Of a stretch of DNA of 64,000 nt, positions 1-7,473 are shown piece by piece. A program made the translations under genes and the position numbers. Position 1 is the first letter of the stretch; every line of letters begins with the position of its first letter. Source of the DNA: a candidate division Zixibacteria bacterium HGW-Zixibacteria-1. Its GTDB lineage: Bacteria; Zixibacteria; MSB-5A5; GN15; PGXB01. The stretch covers positions 1 to 64,000 of the forward strand of contig PGXB01000003.1 of NCBI GenBank assembly GCA_002838945.1. The letters run 5' to 3'. The notes beneath the pieces were generated by a model. The model was given only the letters and a program-made list of their open reading frames with translations. It was not told the origin of the DNA and searched no databases.

Positions 1-84
1 TCGGCGCTGGGCTATCGCACGCCAAATCAAATGGCAGAAACCTATAACTTAACCACGAGGACTCTCTTAGAAAAGGCTTGCTAA
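1..84 (+). CDS. IS3-family transposase, C-terminal end (partial)
   Basis: Only the last 27 codons are inside the window, ending in TAA. The visible peptide contains LGYRTPNQMAE, which matches the 'HSALGYRTP' signature near the C terminus of the DDE integrase-type transposase (OrfB) of IS3-family elements. In the family this protein catalyses cut-and-paste/circle transposition in the cytoplasm. Ten bases after the stop the sequence reaches a plausible element end, and the interrupted gatB begins right beyond it. The catalytic DDE residues lie outside the window, so activity cannot be judged. Family assignment rests on one short but characteristic motif. Confidence 0.72.
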   Translation, partial: SALGYRTPNQMAETYNLTTRTLLEKAC

Positions 85-94
85 ATGGGGAGCA
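1..94 (+). mobile_element. Right end of an IS3-family insertion sequence
   Basis: The transposase reading frame stops ten bases before a terminus that reads CA at position 94. On the other strand this is TGCTCCCC (94 down to 87), which fits the TG...CA ends and C-rich inner terminus of IS3-family elements. Sequence homologous to gatB starts within a few bases. The left end and the target duplication are outside the window, so the exact boundary is inferred to within about 5 bases. Confidence 0.6.
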
Positions 95-400
95 TTACAT
101 CTGGTACCCTTTGGGCAGATCGGGATAGAAATAATTTTTCCGCGCGAACAGCGACTGACTTTTGACATCGCCGCCCACCGCCAGAATCATCATAATGGCG
201 TAATCGACCGCTTTCTGATTGAGCACCGGCAACGCCCCCGGCAGACCCAGACAAACCGGGCAGGTGAGGCTGTTCGGCGGGGCGCCATAGGCAACTTTGC
301 AGCCGCAGAATATTTTGGAGGCGGTATTCAATTGGGCATGCACCTCAAGCCCGATATTCACCTCAAAACCATCTATTGTTTTCGCATTAGCCATCATCAT
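95..400 (-). pseudogene. gatB: gatB 5' fragment, interrupted by the IS element
   Basis: The fragment encodes the first 101 residues of the B subunit of Asp-tRNA(Asn)/Glu-tRNA(Gln) amidotransferase, which normally runs to about 475 residues. The N terminus carries the family motif IGLEVHAQL, the zinc-site cysteines (FCGC and [12 protein letters not shown]) and ends at DLPKGYQM. Intact GatB continues GYQISQ, so the frame breaks exactly where the IS end begins and a TAA follows at once. The start overlaps the stop of the upstream hydrolase gene by one base (TAATG). GatB binds the mischarged tRNA and activates it, so this copy cannot be functional. The cell either has another gatB or the IS is present in only part of the population or assembly. 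Confidence 0.85.
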
Positions 401-1194
401 TATTCATTTTTGCATTCACATTTTTCAAGAAAATCAATAACAACCGCATTGAATTGATCGGGCGCCTCCATATTTACCATATGCCCCGCCTCTTTGATAA
501 TCTCAAGCTTTGCATGTTCTATCAAGCCGGAAAGCTGCTCGGCCAGTGGCCTGAAAAATATATCTCGCTGACCAACAACGACCAGGGTCGGAATTCTTAA
601 CCTATTACAAAGACTGATATCATCTCGCTTTATATATTTACCTTTCATCGGGTCGAGCCAGGGTGCCCCGCCGAAATCATTCATCATCTCTTCCATTTCT
701 TTCCGAAGATGCGTATGTTTCCTGTCATAATATGACAGAATCGACTCCATATATTGCCGTTTTGCTTCCACCACCCCTTTCTCCCTGGCCGGAGCCGCAA
801 AATCGCGAAATCTTTTTGGGGGCCGCCATCCGGCGGCAACTGTCGCGGCCAGGGTCAGCGAGAGAAGCTTTTCCTGATGATCGATGGCATAAGCCATTGC
901 ATCGCCGCCACCCATGGAAAATCCAAGCAAATGAAACCGATCAAAGCCAAGATGCCTCACCAGATTTTCAAGATCACTGGTTCTATCCTCGCGGGCATAA
1001 TTGGTCGAAGGAGCATCCGACAAGCCATGTCCCCGGGCATCCGAAATTATCACCGTATATTTTTCTGTAAAAGATTCAATTTGATACCGCCACATTCGCC
1101 GATCAAGCGAGAAACCATGCAACAGAACCAGCGGCTCTCCGCTTCCCGACATCTCATAGTAAATGCGAATATTTTCCGAGTTAAAGTATGGCAT
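400..1194 (-). CDS. Alpha/beta-fold hydrolase
   Basis: The 264-residue protein has the full alpha/beta hydrolase plan. An oxyanion motif LLHGFSLD lies near residue 24, the nucleophile elbow GFSMGG puts Ser93 in place, Asp211 sits in VVVGQRD and His238 in EAGHMV. No signal peptide is seen, so it is cytoplasmic. Substrate cannot be told from sequence; the closest general groups are small esterases and 3-oxoadipate enol-lactonase-like enzymes. It starts immediately after the gatA stop with no gap, and its own stop overlaps the gatB start, so it is translated within the glnA-gatA-gatB operon. Its place between two amidotransferase subunits is unusual. Confidence 0.85.
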   Translation of the reverse strand: MPYFNSENIRIYYEMSGSGEPLVLLHGFSLDRRMWRYQIESFTEKYTVIISDARGHGLSDAPSTNYAREDRTSDLENLVRHLGFDRFHLLGFSMGGGDAMAYAIDHQEKLLSLTLAATVAAGWRPPKRFRDFAAPAREKGVVEAKRQYMESILSYYDRKHTHLRKEMEEMMNDFGGAPWLDPMKGKYIKRDDISLCNRLRIPTLVVVGQRDIFFRPLAEQLSGLIEHAKLEIIKEAGHMVNMEAPDQFNAVVIDFLEKCECKNE

Positions 1195-2634
1195 TTATTC
1201 TCCGGTCATCCTTTCAATACATCGCCCGATCTGAAACAGCGACAGCTCATCAAACATGCCCGCCATAAGCTGAATCCCGACCGGACGCCCATCATTGACT
1301 TTTCCATACGGAATAGATATGGCCGGAATACCGGCCAGATTGGCCGGCACCGTGAAAATATCCGAAAGATACATATCCAGCGGATTATGTATCTTCTCCC
1401 CTATTTTGAAAGCAGCCGTCGGTGTTGTCGGAGTAAGGATCAAATCGACCTCATTAAAAGCTTCGGCAAAATCATTCCTTATCAGATTCCTTAACTGAGT
1501 AGCGCGGTTATAATACGCCTCACAACAACCGGCCGACAGAACATAGGTCCCCAGAATAATCCGCCGTTTGACTTCCCGCCCGAATCCCTCACTTCTGGTC
1601 CGGCACATCATTTCACCCGGCTCATCATCATTAATACGCAACCCATATCGGGCACCATCATACCGGGCAAGATTGGATGAAGCTTCGGCGTTGGCAATCA
1701 CATGATAAGTCGCAATGGCCAGGTTGATATGCGGCAGATCGATTTCGACAAGCTGATGCCCGTCATCAATTAATCTTGAAACGACCTGTTCGAATATATT
1801 TTCGATCTCCCTGTCGATTCCCTCTTTAAAAAATGACCGCGGCAAGCCGATCCGGAATTTTATGTCAACATCCAGATTGCCTGTTATGCCGGAGTAATCA
1901 TGTTTTGCGGAAGTGGCGTCATTCTCATCGAACCCGGCAATAACCGAAAAGAGCGCCGCAAGATCATCTATATTGCGAGCCATCGGCCCGATTTGATCCA
2001 TCGATGACGCAAAGGCCACCAGCCCATAACGCGAGACTGCCCCATAGGTCGGTTTCAGGCCATAAATACCACAAAATGCCGCCGGCTGACGGATCGAGCC
2101 GCCGGTGTCGGAGCCGAGCGCGACCGGAACCATGCCGGCCGCTACCGCTGCCGCCGAACCGCCCGATGAGCCGCCCGGTACCAGATTCTCGCCATGCGGA
2201 TTAAGCGTCGGGCCGAAATAGGAAGTCTCGTTGGAGGAACCCATCGCGAATTCATCCATATTGGCCTTACCGACAATAACGGCGCCGGCATCGACAAGCC
2301 GTTCGATACAGGTGGCATTAAAGGGTGGGATAAAATTTTCGAGAATTTTTGAGGCACAGGTGGTCGGATAATCGGTCAAACAGATATTATCTTTGATGGC
2401 GATCGGAACACCTGCAAGAAAGCCGGGGTTTTCACCCCGGCTGATTTTGCGGTCAATCTGTTCGGCCTGCTTCAGGGCGAGACTTTCGGTCGCCGTGATA
2501 AAGGCATTCAGCTTATGATTTTTTTCCTCGACAGCGGACAGCGCGGCGCGACATAGCTCAACGGCAGAAAATCTTTTCTTCTGCAATCCGTCGGTTATGT
2601 CTTTAGCAGCCGCTTGTCCATAGTCAGGCATCAT
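1195..2634 (-). CDS. gatA: Asp/Glu-tRNA amidotransferase subunit A
   Basis: GatA is the glutaminase subunit of GatCAB. It releases ammonia from glutamine so that GatB can amidate Glu-tRNA(Gln) or Asp-tRNA(Asn). The 479-residue protein is full length and carries the amidase-signature triad: Lys81 in GVPIAIKD, cis-Ser156 in PGGSSGGSA and nucleophile Ser180 in GSDTGGSIRQPA, with the spacing seen in characterised GatA. Its start overlaps the glnA stop as ATGA, so it is translationally coupled to glutamine synthetase, which makes its nitrogen donor. The start reads ATG ATG and the first is taken. No gatC is visible next to it; it may be elsewhere or absent. Confidence 0.95.
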   Translation of the reverse strand: MMPDYGQAAAKDITDGLQKKRFSAVELCRAALSAVEEKNHKLNAFITATESLALKQAEQIDRKISRGENPGFLAGVPIAIKDNICLTDYPTTCASKILENFIPPFNATCIERLVDAGAVIVGKANMDEFAMGSSNETSYFGPTLNPHGENLVPGGSSGGSAAAVAAGMVPVALGSDTGGSIRQPAAFCGIYGLKPTYGAVSRYGLVAFASSMDQIGPMARNIDDLAALFSVIAGFDENDATSAKHDYSGITGNLDVDIKFRIGLPRSFFKEGIDREIENIFEQVVSRLIDDGHQLVEIDLPHINLAIATYHVIANAEASSNLARYDGARYGLRINDDEPGEMMCRTRSEGFGREVKRRIILGTYVLSAGCCEAYYNRATQLRNLIRNDFAEAFNEVDLILTPTTPTAAFKIGEKIHNPLDMYLSDIFTVPANLAGIPAISIPYGKVNDGRPVGIQLMAGMFDELSLFQIGRCIERMTGE

Positions 2635-3956
2635 AAAAATGACAGATACTTGTCTAACTCATAATCGGTTACGCTGGCCCGATAGCCGTCCCACTCGACT
2701 TTTTTGTTGGCGATCAGGGCATCGAAAATATGATCGCCCAGTGTTTCACGAAGAAGCTTCGAATCCTTCATGGCCTTGATAGCGTTCTCCAGCGAATCGG
2801 GCAAGGCATCGATATTGAGCGCCTGGCGCTCTTTTTTGGTCATTGTGAAAATATTCTGCTCGATCGGATCGGGCAATTCATACTTGTTTTCAACACCGGC
2901 CAGTCCGGCGGCCAGCATTACTGCAAAGGCCAGGTACGGGTTGCAGGCCGGGTCGGGCGAGCGCAGTTCGATGCGCGTCGATTCGGCGTGCCCCGATTTG
3001 AACATCGGCACCCGGATCAGACTGGAGCGGTTGCGCGTTCCCCATGAAATATAAACCGGGGCTTCATAGCCGACCACCAGTCGCTTATAGGAGTTGACCC
3101 ACTGGTTGAGTATCAGGGCCATTTCCTTGACATGCTTAAGGATACCGGCCGTGAAATAACGTGCAAACTCGGACAGATTATATGGGTTTTTGCCGTCATA
3201 GAATATGTTGCGCCCTTCTTCGAATACCGACATATGGACATGCATACCGGAACCATTTTCGCCAAAAATCGGCTTGGGCATGAAGGAAGCGTGCACGTCG
3301 TTCTGCATGGCGACTTCCTTGACAACATACTTGTAAATCTGCACAAAATCGGCCATCACCAGCGCTTCCTGGTATTTCAGGTCTATTTCCTGCTGACTGG
3401 GGGCGACTTCATGATGCGAGCATTCCACCGGCACACCCATAAACTCCAGCGCGGCGCTGGTGTATTTACGCAGCTGCGTGCCCAGATCGGCCGGCCCGAA
3501 ATCGAAATAACCCGAACGGTCTATCGGCTCGGCCTCGGTTTCACTGGCAAAATAGAAATATTCCAGCTCCGGCCCGGTATAGAAAATACGTTTCTTCTTT
3601 TCCAGCTTGCTTAGTACCCGCCGCAACACCCAGCGCGGGTCGCCTTCATACGGAGTGCCGTCCGGGTTCTGAATATCGCAGAACATCATAGCTGTTTTCT
3701 GGCCGCCGTTTTCCCACGGCATAATCCGGAATGTCCGCAAATCGGGCACGGCGATCAGGTCAGATTCCTCTATCCGCACAAAACCCTCAATCGAGGAGCC
3801 ATCGAATCCCTGCCCGCGTTCAAGCACCGCTTCAACTTCCGAATTAGTAATCGCAATACCTTTCAACCGTCCCAGAATGTCGGTAAAATTCAGTCTGACA
3901 TAGTGAACTTCGGAATCACTGATAATCCTTAAAATATCCTCTTTGGACTTGGTCAC
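2631..3956 (-). CDS. glnA: Glutamine synthetase, type I
   Basis: The enzyme makes glutamine from glutamate, ammonia and ATP in the cytoplasm. At about 441 residues it fits the shorter GSI-alpha form. Visible signatures are the beta-grasp N domain (VRLNFTDILGRLKG), DGSSIEGF, the metal and ATP region NGSGMHVHMS, and the glutamate-binding SPDPACNPYLAF. The C terminus (DYELDKYLSFL) also resembles the alpha type. A TTG lies five codons upstream, but GGAGG overlaps it and is correctly spaced (8 bases) for the GTG used here. It heads the operon with gatA, hydrolase and gatB, which ties glutamine supply to tRNA amidation. An AT-rich promoter-like region precedes it. Confidence 0.95.
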   Translation of the reverse strand: MTKSKEDILRIISDSEVHYVRLNFTDILGRLKGIAITNSEVEAVLERGQGFDGSSIEGFVRIEESDLIAVPDLRTFRIMPWENGGQKTAMMFCDIQNPDGTPYEGDPRWVLRRVLSKLEKKKRIFYTGPELEYFYFASETEAEPIDRSGYFDFGPADLGTQLRKYTSAALEFMGVPVECSHHEVAPSQQEIDLKYQEALVMADFVQIYKYVVKEVAMQNDVHASFMPKPIFGENGSGMHVHMSVFEEGRNIFYDGKNPYNLSEFARYFTAGILKHVKEMALILNQWVNSYKRLVVGYEAPVYISWGTRNRSSLIRVPMFKSGHAESTRIELRSPDPACNPYLAFAVMLAAGLAGVENKYELPDPIEQNIFTMTKKERQALNIDALPDSLENAIKAMKDSKLLRETLGDHIFDALIANKKVEWDGYRASVTDYELDKYLSFL

Positions 3957-3998
3957 CGCAGCGCCCTCCAATTAAATTTTGAAAGAGGCAATTTATAA

Positions 3999-4028
3999 AT
4001 TATAACCCCCAACGCAATTTAAAAACAA
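3999..4028 (-). promoter_or_regulatory. Candidate sigma70-type promoter for glnA operon
   Basis: On the minus strand TTGTTT (4028-4023) is followed after 18 bases by a perfect TATAAT (4004-3999), about 40 bases before the glnA start. The -10 is strong and the -35 matches at four positions. The surroundings are AT-rich, so other start points are possible. Confidence 0.45.
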
Positions 4029-4234
4029 GAAAACAATTAAACGGATTTTTGGGGATTATATTTGATTAAATCTTCATTATTGCGAAGAATTATCAAAACC
4101 GGCAAAAAACACCTAAGGCACTTGGAGAAAATAGATTATCTTTACGGGTCGCTATAAACAGATGATGTCATTCCCGCCCGTCCCGGCGGATTAACTCTGG
4201 CGAGAATTCCCTTGCCTATCATAACCGCCCATTT

Positions 4235-4260
4235 GTCATTTCCGCGAAGGCGGAAATCCA
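4235..4260. repeat. REP-like short palindrome
   Basis: TTTCCGC (4239-4245) pairs perfectly with GCGGAAA (4250-4256) around a GAAG loop, within the phrase tcatttccgcgaaggcgg. Almost the same phrase is scattered between genes in many bacterial genomes as a REP/BIME-like sequence. A degenerate relative, tcattcccgcccgtcccggc, starts at 4168, so this may be a small cluster. Confidence 0.55.
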
Positions 4261-4266
4261 CTTTCC

Positions 4267-4352
4267 GATGTTTCGGCAGGTCCCGGTAGGGCAGAACCCG
4301 AAATCCCGCCAATGTGGGATGCAGTGGTTCTGCCAACACTTCCGACAACATC
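4267..4352. repeat. MITE-like imperfect palindrome (~86 bp)
   Basis: Three nested pairings share one centre. The outer arms are GATGTTTCGG (4267) against CCGACAACATC (ending 4352), the middle arms GGCAGAACC (4290-4298) against GGTTCTGCC (4326-4334), and the inner arms ATCCC (4303-4307) against GGGAT (4316-4320). It folds into one long interrupted hairpin. There is no transposase. A GC-rich tail with repeated GCCCCATC units follows to about 4400. Calling it an interspersed element is inference, because only one copy is visible here. Confidence 0.5.
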
Positions 4353-4526
4353 TATTTTTGTGGGCGGCCCGCCGCGGCGATGCCCCATCTGCCCCATCCA
4401 CAAAACAGGAGAATTATATATAATCCGATAAATTATCGACACCATTGCGAAGACTGTGTGTATAAAATATATCAATATAATGAAAATCATCTCAAGAGTC
4501 CGTTGTTGTCAATTTGGAGGGAAATA

Positions 4527-5567
4527 ATGAAAATTAAGTTGTTTCTGTCTCTTTTGTTTTTTATCTGTCCAATTGCCATTGGCCAGATCAATCAGACAAT
4601 TGTTTTTGATACTACAAGGTATCCGGCTTCAGGTTCTGATAAAGAACATTGGGATTTTGTGGGTACATTTGCGTTTAATTCTCTTCCCCAACCCTTGAAA
4701 AAGACTCTTGTCAATTTCGAATTGGAGGCAATTCGCGATGATGCAACGGATTGGCAAATAAGACTGTTAAATCATAACAATGTCGCAAGGATGCTCAGCG
4801 ATACTTTATTCAATTGGCCGGGTCCACATAAACGCGGCGACAAATATTCTGGTTATATAGAGTTTATCCCTCTAATGTCTGATAAGTGGACAATGGTCCT
4901 GACAAACAATTGTACAGGAAAAGTGCCCATCCCAGAAATGATGATTTATCATGGTATTTCCTTTCAATGGTGTCTAAACGAGGATGGCGAATTACTATAT
5001 CTGGATCAAATTGATTCGTGCCCATGGTGCTCCATTGCTAAAGCTGTCTTTATAACCCCTGACACATTACATATAATGCAATTTACTTATTTACGAGGTT
5101 CAGAATTATGTGATTATGACATATTTGTTACACCAATTCCGCATATTGATGACACTTCGACCATCATTTATGTCCTTCATGCAAATTCACTTGTCACTCC
5201 GTATTATGATATTGCGATTGGAACAAGTAGCGCTGATATTTCATACGAGCCATGTAATATAAATTATGTAATGTACCCTGGGGATAGTCTCATTATTCCA
5301 ATAAAATTCATCCCCAGACTAGCGCAGCAAATTTGCAGCATCAATCTCGATTTTAATGACCGCTCATCTAATAGCGACCGAAAATATGAACACCAAAGCA
5401 TTATCTGCGGTTTTATTTTTGACAATGATGGCAACCTGCGTTATTGCGGCGGTAGTAATTTTGGCCACGTTCCGGAAGATAAATATCCCAAGCTTCCCTA
5501 TCCGGAATGGTATCTTCAATATGATCGCAAGGATACCTCCGTTTATCTGAACAGGTGTGAGCATTGA
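4527..5567 (+). CDS. Secreted protein of unknown family, tandem paralogue A
   Basis: I do not recognise this 346-residue protein. It has a clear signal peptide (short basic start, hydrophobic run LFLSLLFFICPIAIG) with likely cleavage before QINQTIVFD, giving an N-terminal glutamine. The mature part looks all-beta and rich in Trp, Asp and Cys, with blocks NWPGPHKRGD, HGISFQWC, AVFITPDTLH, PIPHIDDTSTII and a C-terminal CGFIFDNDG..LRYCGG. About two thirds of positions match the next gene, including most cysteines. The ATG is chosen for GGAGG six bases upstream and the signal peptide; the frame stays open further 5' without support. Base composition is visibly more AT-rich than in the neighbours, which suggests separate acquisition. 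Confidence 0.8.
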   Translation: MKIKLFLSLLFFICPIAIGQINQTIVFDTTRYPASGSDKEHWDFVGTFAFNSLPQPLKKTLVNFELEAIRDDATDWQIRLLNHNNVARMLSDTLFNWPGPHKRGDKYSGYIEFIPLMSDKWTMVLTNNCTGKVPIPEMMIYHGISFQWCLNEDGELLYLDQIDSCPWCSIAKAVFITPDTLHIMQFTYLRGSELCDYDIFVTPIPHIDDTSTIIYVLHANSLVTPYYDIAIGTSSADISYEPCNINYVMYPGDSLIIPIKFIPRLAQQICSINLDFNDRSSNSDRKYEHQSIICGFIFDNDGNLRYCGGSNFGHVPEDKYPKLPYPEWYLQYDRKDTSVYLNRCEH

Positions 5568-5696
5568 GACCTGGGTGGCAACCGAATCTCCTGATAATTT
5601 TATATGGCACTTATTGGTATTATTTATGTATAAATAATATCGCTCAATGAAGATCTTTTTGAAGAAATTGGCCTGATTAACACTAAAGACTGACTC

Positions 5697-6743
5697 ATGC
5701 GAACTAATATTGCTTTATTTGTCTTTCTTTTTATTTGTTCAATGACCTTTGGGCAGATCAATCAGACAATTGTCTTTGATACAACAATCTATCACTTTTC
5801 ACCGCCTCCGCGATGGGCTTATGTCGGCACTTTTGAGTTCCAGTCTCTTCCTCAGCCATTAAAAACTACGAGAGTGAATTTTGAACTTGAGGCGGTTCGT
5901 GAAGATATTAATCAGGTTGAGGTCAGTAATTGGCAAATAAGGCTTTTAAATCATGATAATGTCGCAAGGGTGATAGGTGATACTTTGTTCAACTGGCCCG
6001 GTCCGCATAAACGCGGTGACAGATATTCCGGTTCTTTTGAATTCATTCCTCTGATGGCCGGCAGGTGGACAATGGTCCTGGCTAACAACTGTATCGGAAA
6101 AGTCCCTGTCCCGGATATGATGCTCAACCGGGGAATTTCCTTTCAATGGTGTATAGATGAAAATGGCGAGTTGCAATATTTAAACCAACTTGATATGGGC
6201 CCATCTTGTTCAGTATCTAGGGCTGTCTTCATAACGCCAGACACATTGCATTTCCCGCAATTTTCTGATAGACGGGGCTTGGAATTATGTGATTATGATA
6301 TGATTATTACCCCCATTCCTCATATCGATGACACCTCCACCATTATCTTTAATCTTCATGCGAATTCACATATTACTCCTCAATATGATATTGCGATAGG
6401 AACAAACAGTACAGATATATCTTTTGAATCAAAGAATATTAATTTTAATATACCGGCGGGGGATAATCTCGTCATCCCGGTAAAGTTTGTGCCGAGACTT
6501 GCGCGAGAGAGATGTAGTATAAACCTTGTTTTCAATGACCGCTCTTTGAACAGCGAGAGAAAATATCAACGCCAGAGCATTGCATGCGGATTTATATTTG
6601 ACGACGATGGCAAGCTTCGCTATTGTGGTGGGAATAATTTCGGCCACGTTTCAAAAGAGAAATATCCCAGACTTCCCTATCAGGACTGGCATCCCAAATT
6701 CGATCCCAAAGACACAACCGTTATTCTGCATAGATATGAGTGA
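5697..6743 (+). CDS. Secreted protein of unknown family, tandem paralogue B
   Basis: This 348-residue protein is a close paralogue of the preceding gene. After a signal peptide (ALFVFLFICSMTFG) it has the same mature start QINQTIVFDTT and the same conserved blocks LPQPLK, WQIRLLNH, LFNWPGPHKRGD, GISFQWC and FITPDTLH, plus the cysteine pair CGFIFDDDGKLRYCGG. Differences are spread along the length with a few short insertions near residues 30-75, so both copies seem to be under constraint. The intergenic 129 bases are AT-rich and have no terminator that I can see. No strong Shine-Dalgarno precedes the ATG. The domain does not match any family I know, and no catalytic motif stands out. Confidence 0.8.
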   Translation: MRTNIALFVFLFICSMTFGQINQTIVFDTTIYHFSPPPRWAYVGTFEFQSLPQPLKTTRVNFELEAVREDINQVEVSNWQIRLLNHDNVARVIGDTLFNWPGPHKRGDRYSGSFEFIPLMAGRWTMVLANNCIGKVPVPDMMLNRGISFQWCIDENGELQYLNQLDMGPSCSVSRAVFITPDTLHFPQFSDRRGLELCDYDMIITPIPHIDDTSTIIFNLHANSHITPQYDIAIGTNSTDISFESKNINFNIPAGDNLVIPVKFVPRLARERCSINLVFNDRSLNSERKYQRQSIACGFIFDDDGKLRYCGGNNFGHVSKEKYPRLPYQDWHPKFDPKDTTVILHRYE

Positions 6744-6882
6744 GCGCAGGTCGCGGTTCCGGGTGCATGAGCGCGGGCGAATAAGCGAGAAACCTGACAT
6801 TTCCGTAAAAATCTCAGGCATCCCGTAATGTTATCGGCGCCTTCTCAAACCAATTGGGCCGACTCGGCAAACAATAAAACCG

Positions 6883-7254
6883 TTAAGAAACCGAGGCTAC
6901 TTTATTGCCGATATGGTCATAAACTTTCTTCAGTTCCTTTTTAGGGCTGAACTCGACAAAGGCAGTATCTTCCTTCACCCAGACCGTATGCCCGGCGGGC
7001 CAGTAGAACATCTCACCCGCTTTACATACTTCTTCGTCACCATTGGAGTAACGGACGTGGATAGCTCCTTCAAGCATATAACCCCAATGCGGGCACTGGC
7101 ATTTATCACCCTGAAGTCCCTCGAGCAGAGGGGTGGCATCCGCGCCGGCTGCCAGTTTGACATAGGCCACCGCCATATCGTCCCATTCGGATACGCGAAA
7201 TGTGGCGACAGGTAATTTCAGAGCGACCGGTATTTCCTCTTTTTTTAATTTCAT
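6883..7254 (-). CDS. Small cupin-domain protein
   Basis: The 123-residue protein is a single cupin barrel. Residues about 54-80 (CPHWGYMLEGAIHVRY) form the first cupin motif and EMFYWPAGHTVWV the second. Only some of the usual His/Glu metal ligands are present, so metal binding is uncertain. There is no signal peptide. Such stand-alone cupins bind small molecules or metals and are often misnamed, so no function is given. It stands alone, convergent with the secreted paralogues and separated by about 220 bases from the gene upstream. Confidence 0.75.
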   Translation of the reverse strand: MKLKKEEIPVALKLPVATFRVSEWDDMAVAYVKLAAGADATPLLEGLQGDKCQCPHWGYMLEGAIHVRYSNGDEEVCKAGEMFYWPAGHTVWVKEDTAFVEFSPKKELKKVYDHIGNKVASVS

Positions 7255-7473
7255 GGCATTATTTTCCTTTTGCTGAGGTTTTCAACGCGAAGGCGCATAA
7301 TACAAATCTGCAACCTTCTCGATTTACAGTAATATGCAATCATGGGCCCGACGAATTAATTTCTCAAAGCAGACCCATCATCGTGGATATGTTACGTCCA
7401 CTATGTTGAAGTTGTTTGGGCGAATTACGAAATACAGCAGAATAAAATATCATGACTTGTAAAATGATCGATA
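7255..7473. other. Intergenic, nothing recognised
   Basis: About 220 moderately AT-rich bases between the cupin gene and the corC-like gene. I see no hairpin with a U-run, no RNA gene and no convincing promoter. Confidence 0.5.

Larger units (their letters stand above)
4029..4526. other. Intergenic region with repeats, no supported gene
   Basis: This half-kilobase separates the divergent glnA operon and the first secreted paralogue. Its middle third is GC-rich palindromic repeat DNA (next entries) and the rest is AT-rich. Short open frames across the repeats have no start signals and no recognisable protein, and I regard them as accidental. A GGAGG at 4516-4520 serves the downstream gene. 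Confidence 0.6.

Noticed and set aside
663-1494. Long plus-strand open frames antisense to the hydrolase and gatA genes
   Set aside because: They lie wholly opposite well-supported genes, have no family similarity and no start signals; typical shadows of GC-biased codons.
4142-4490. Several short minus-strand open frames in the glnA upstream region
   Set aside because: They run through palindromic repeat DNA, translate to repeat-type peptides and lack ribosome sites.
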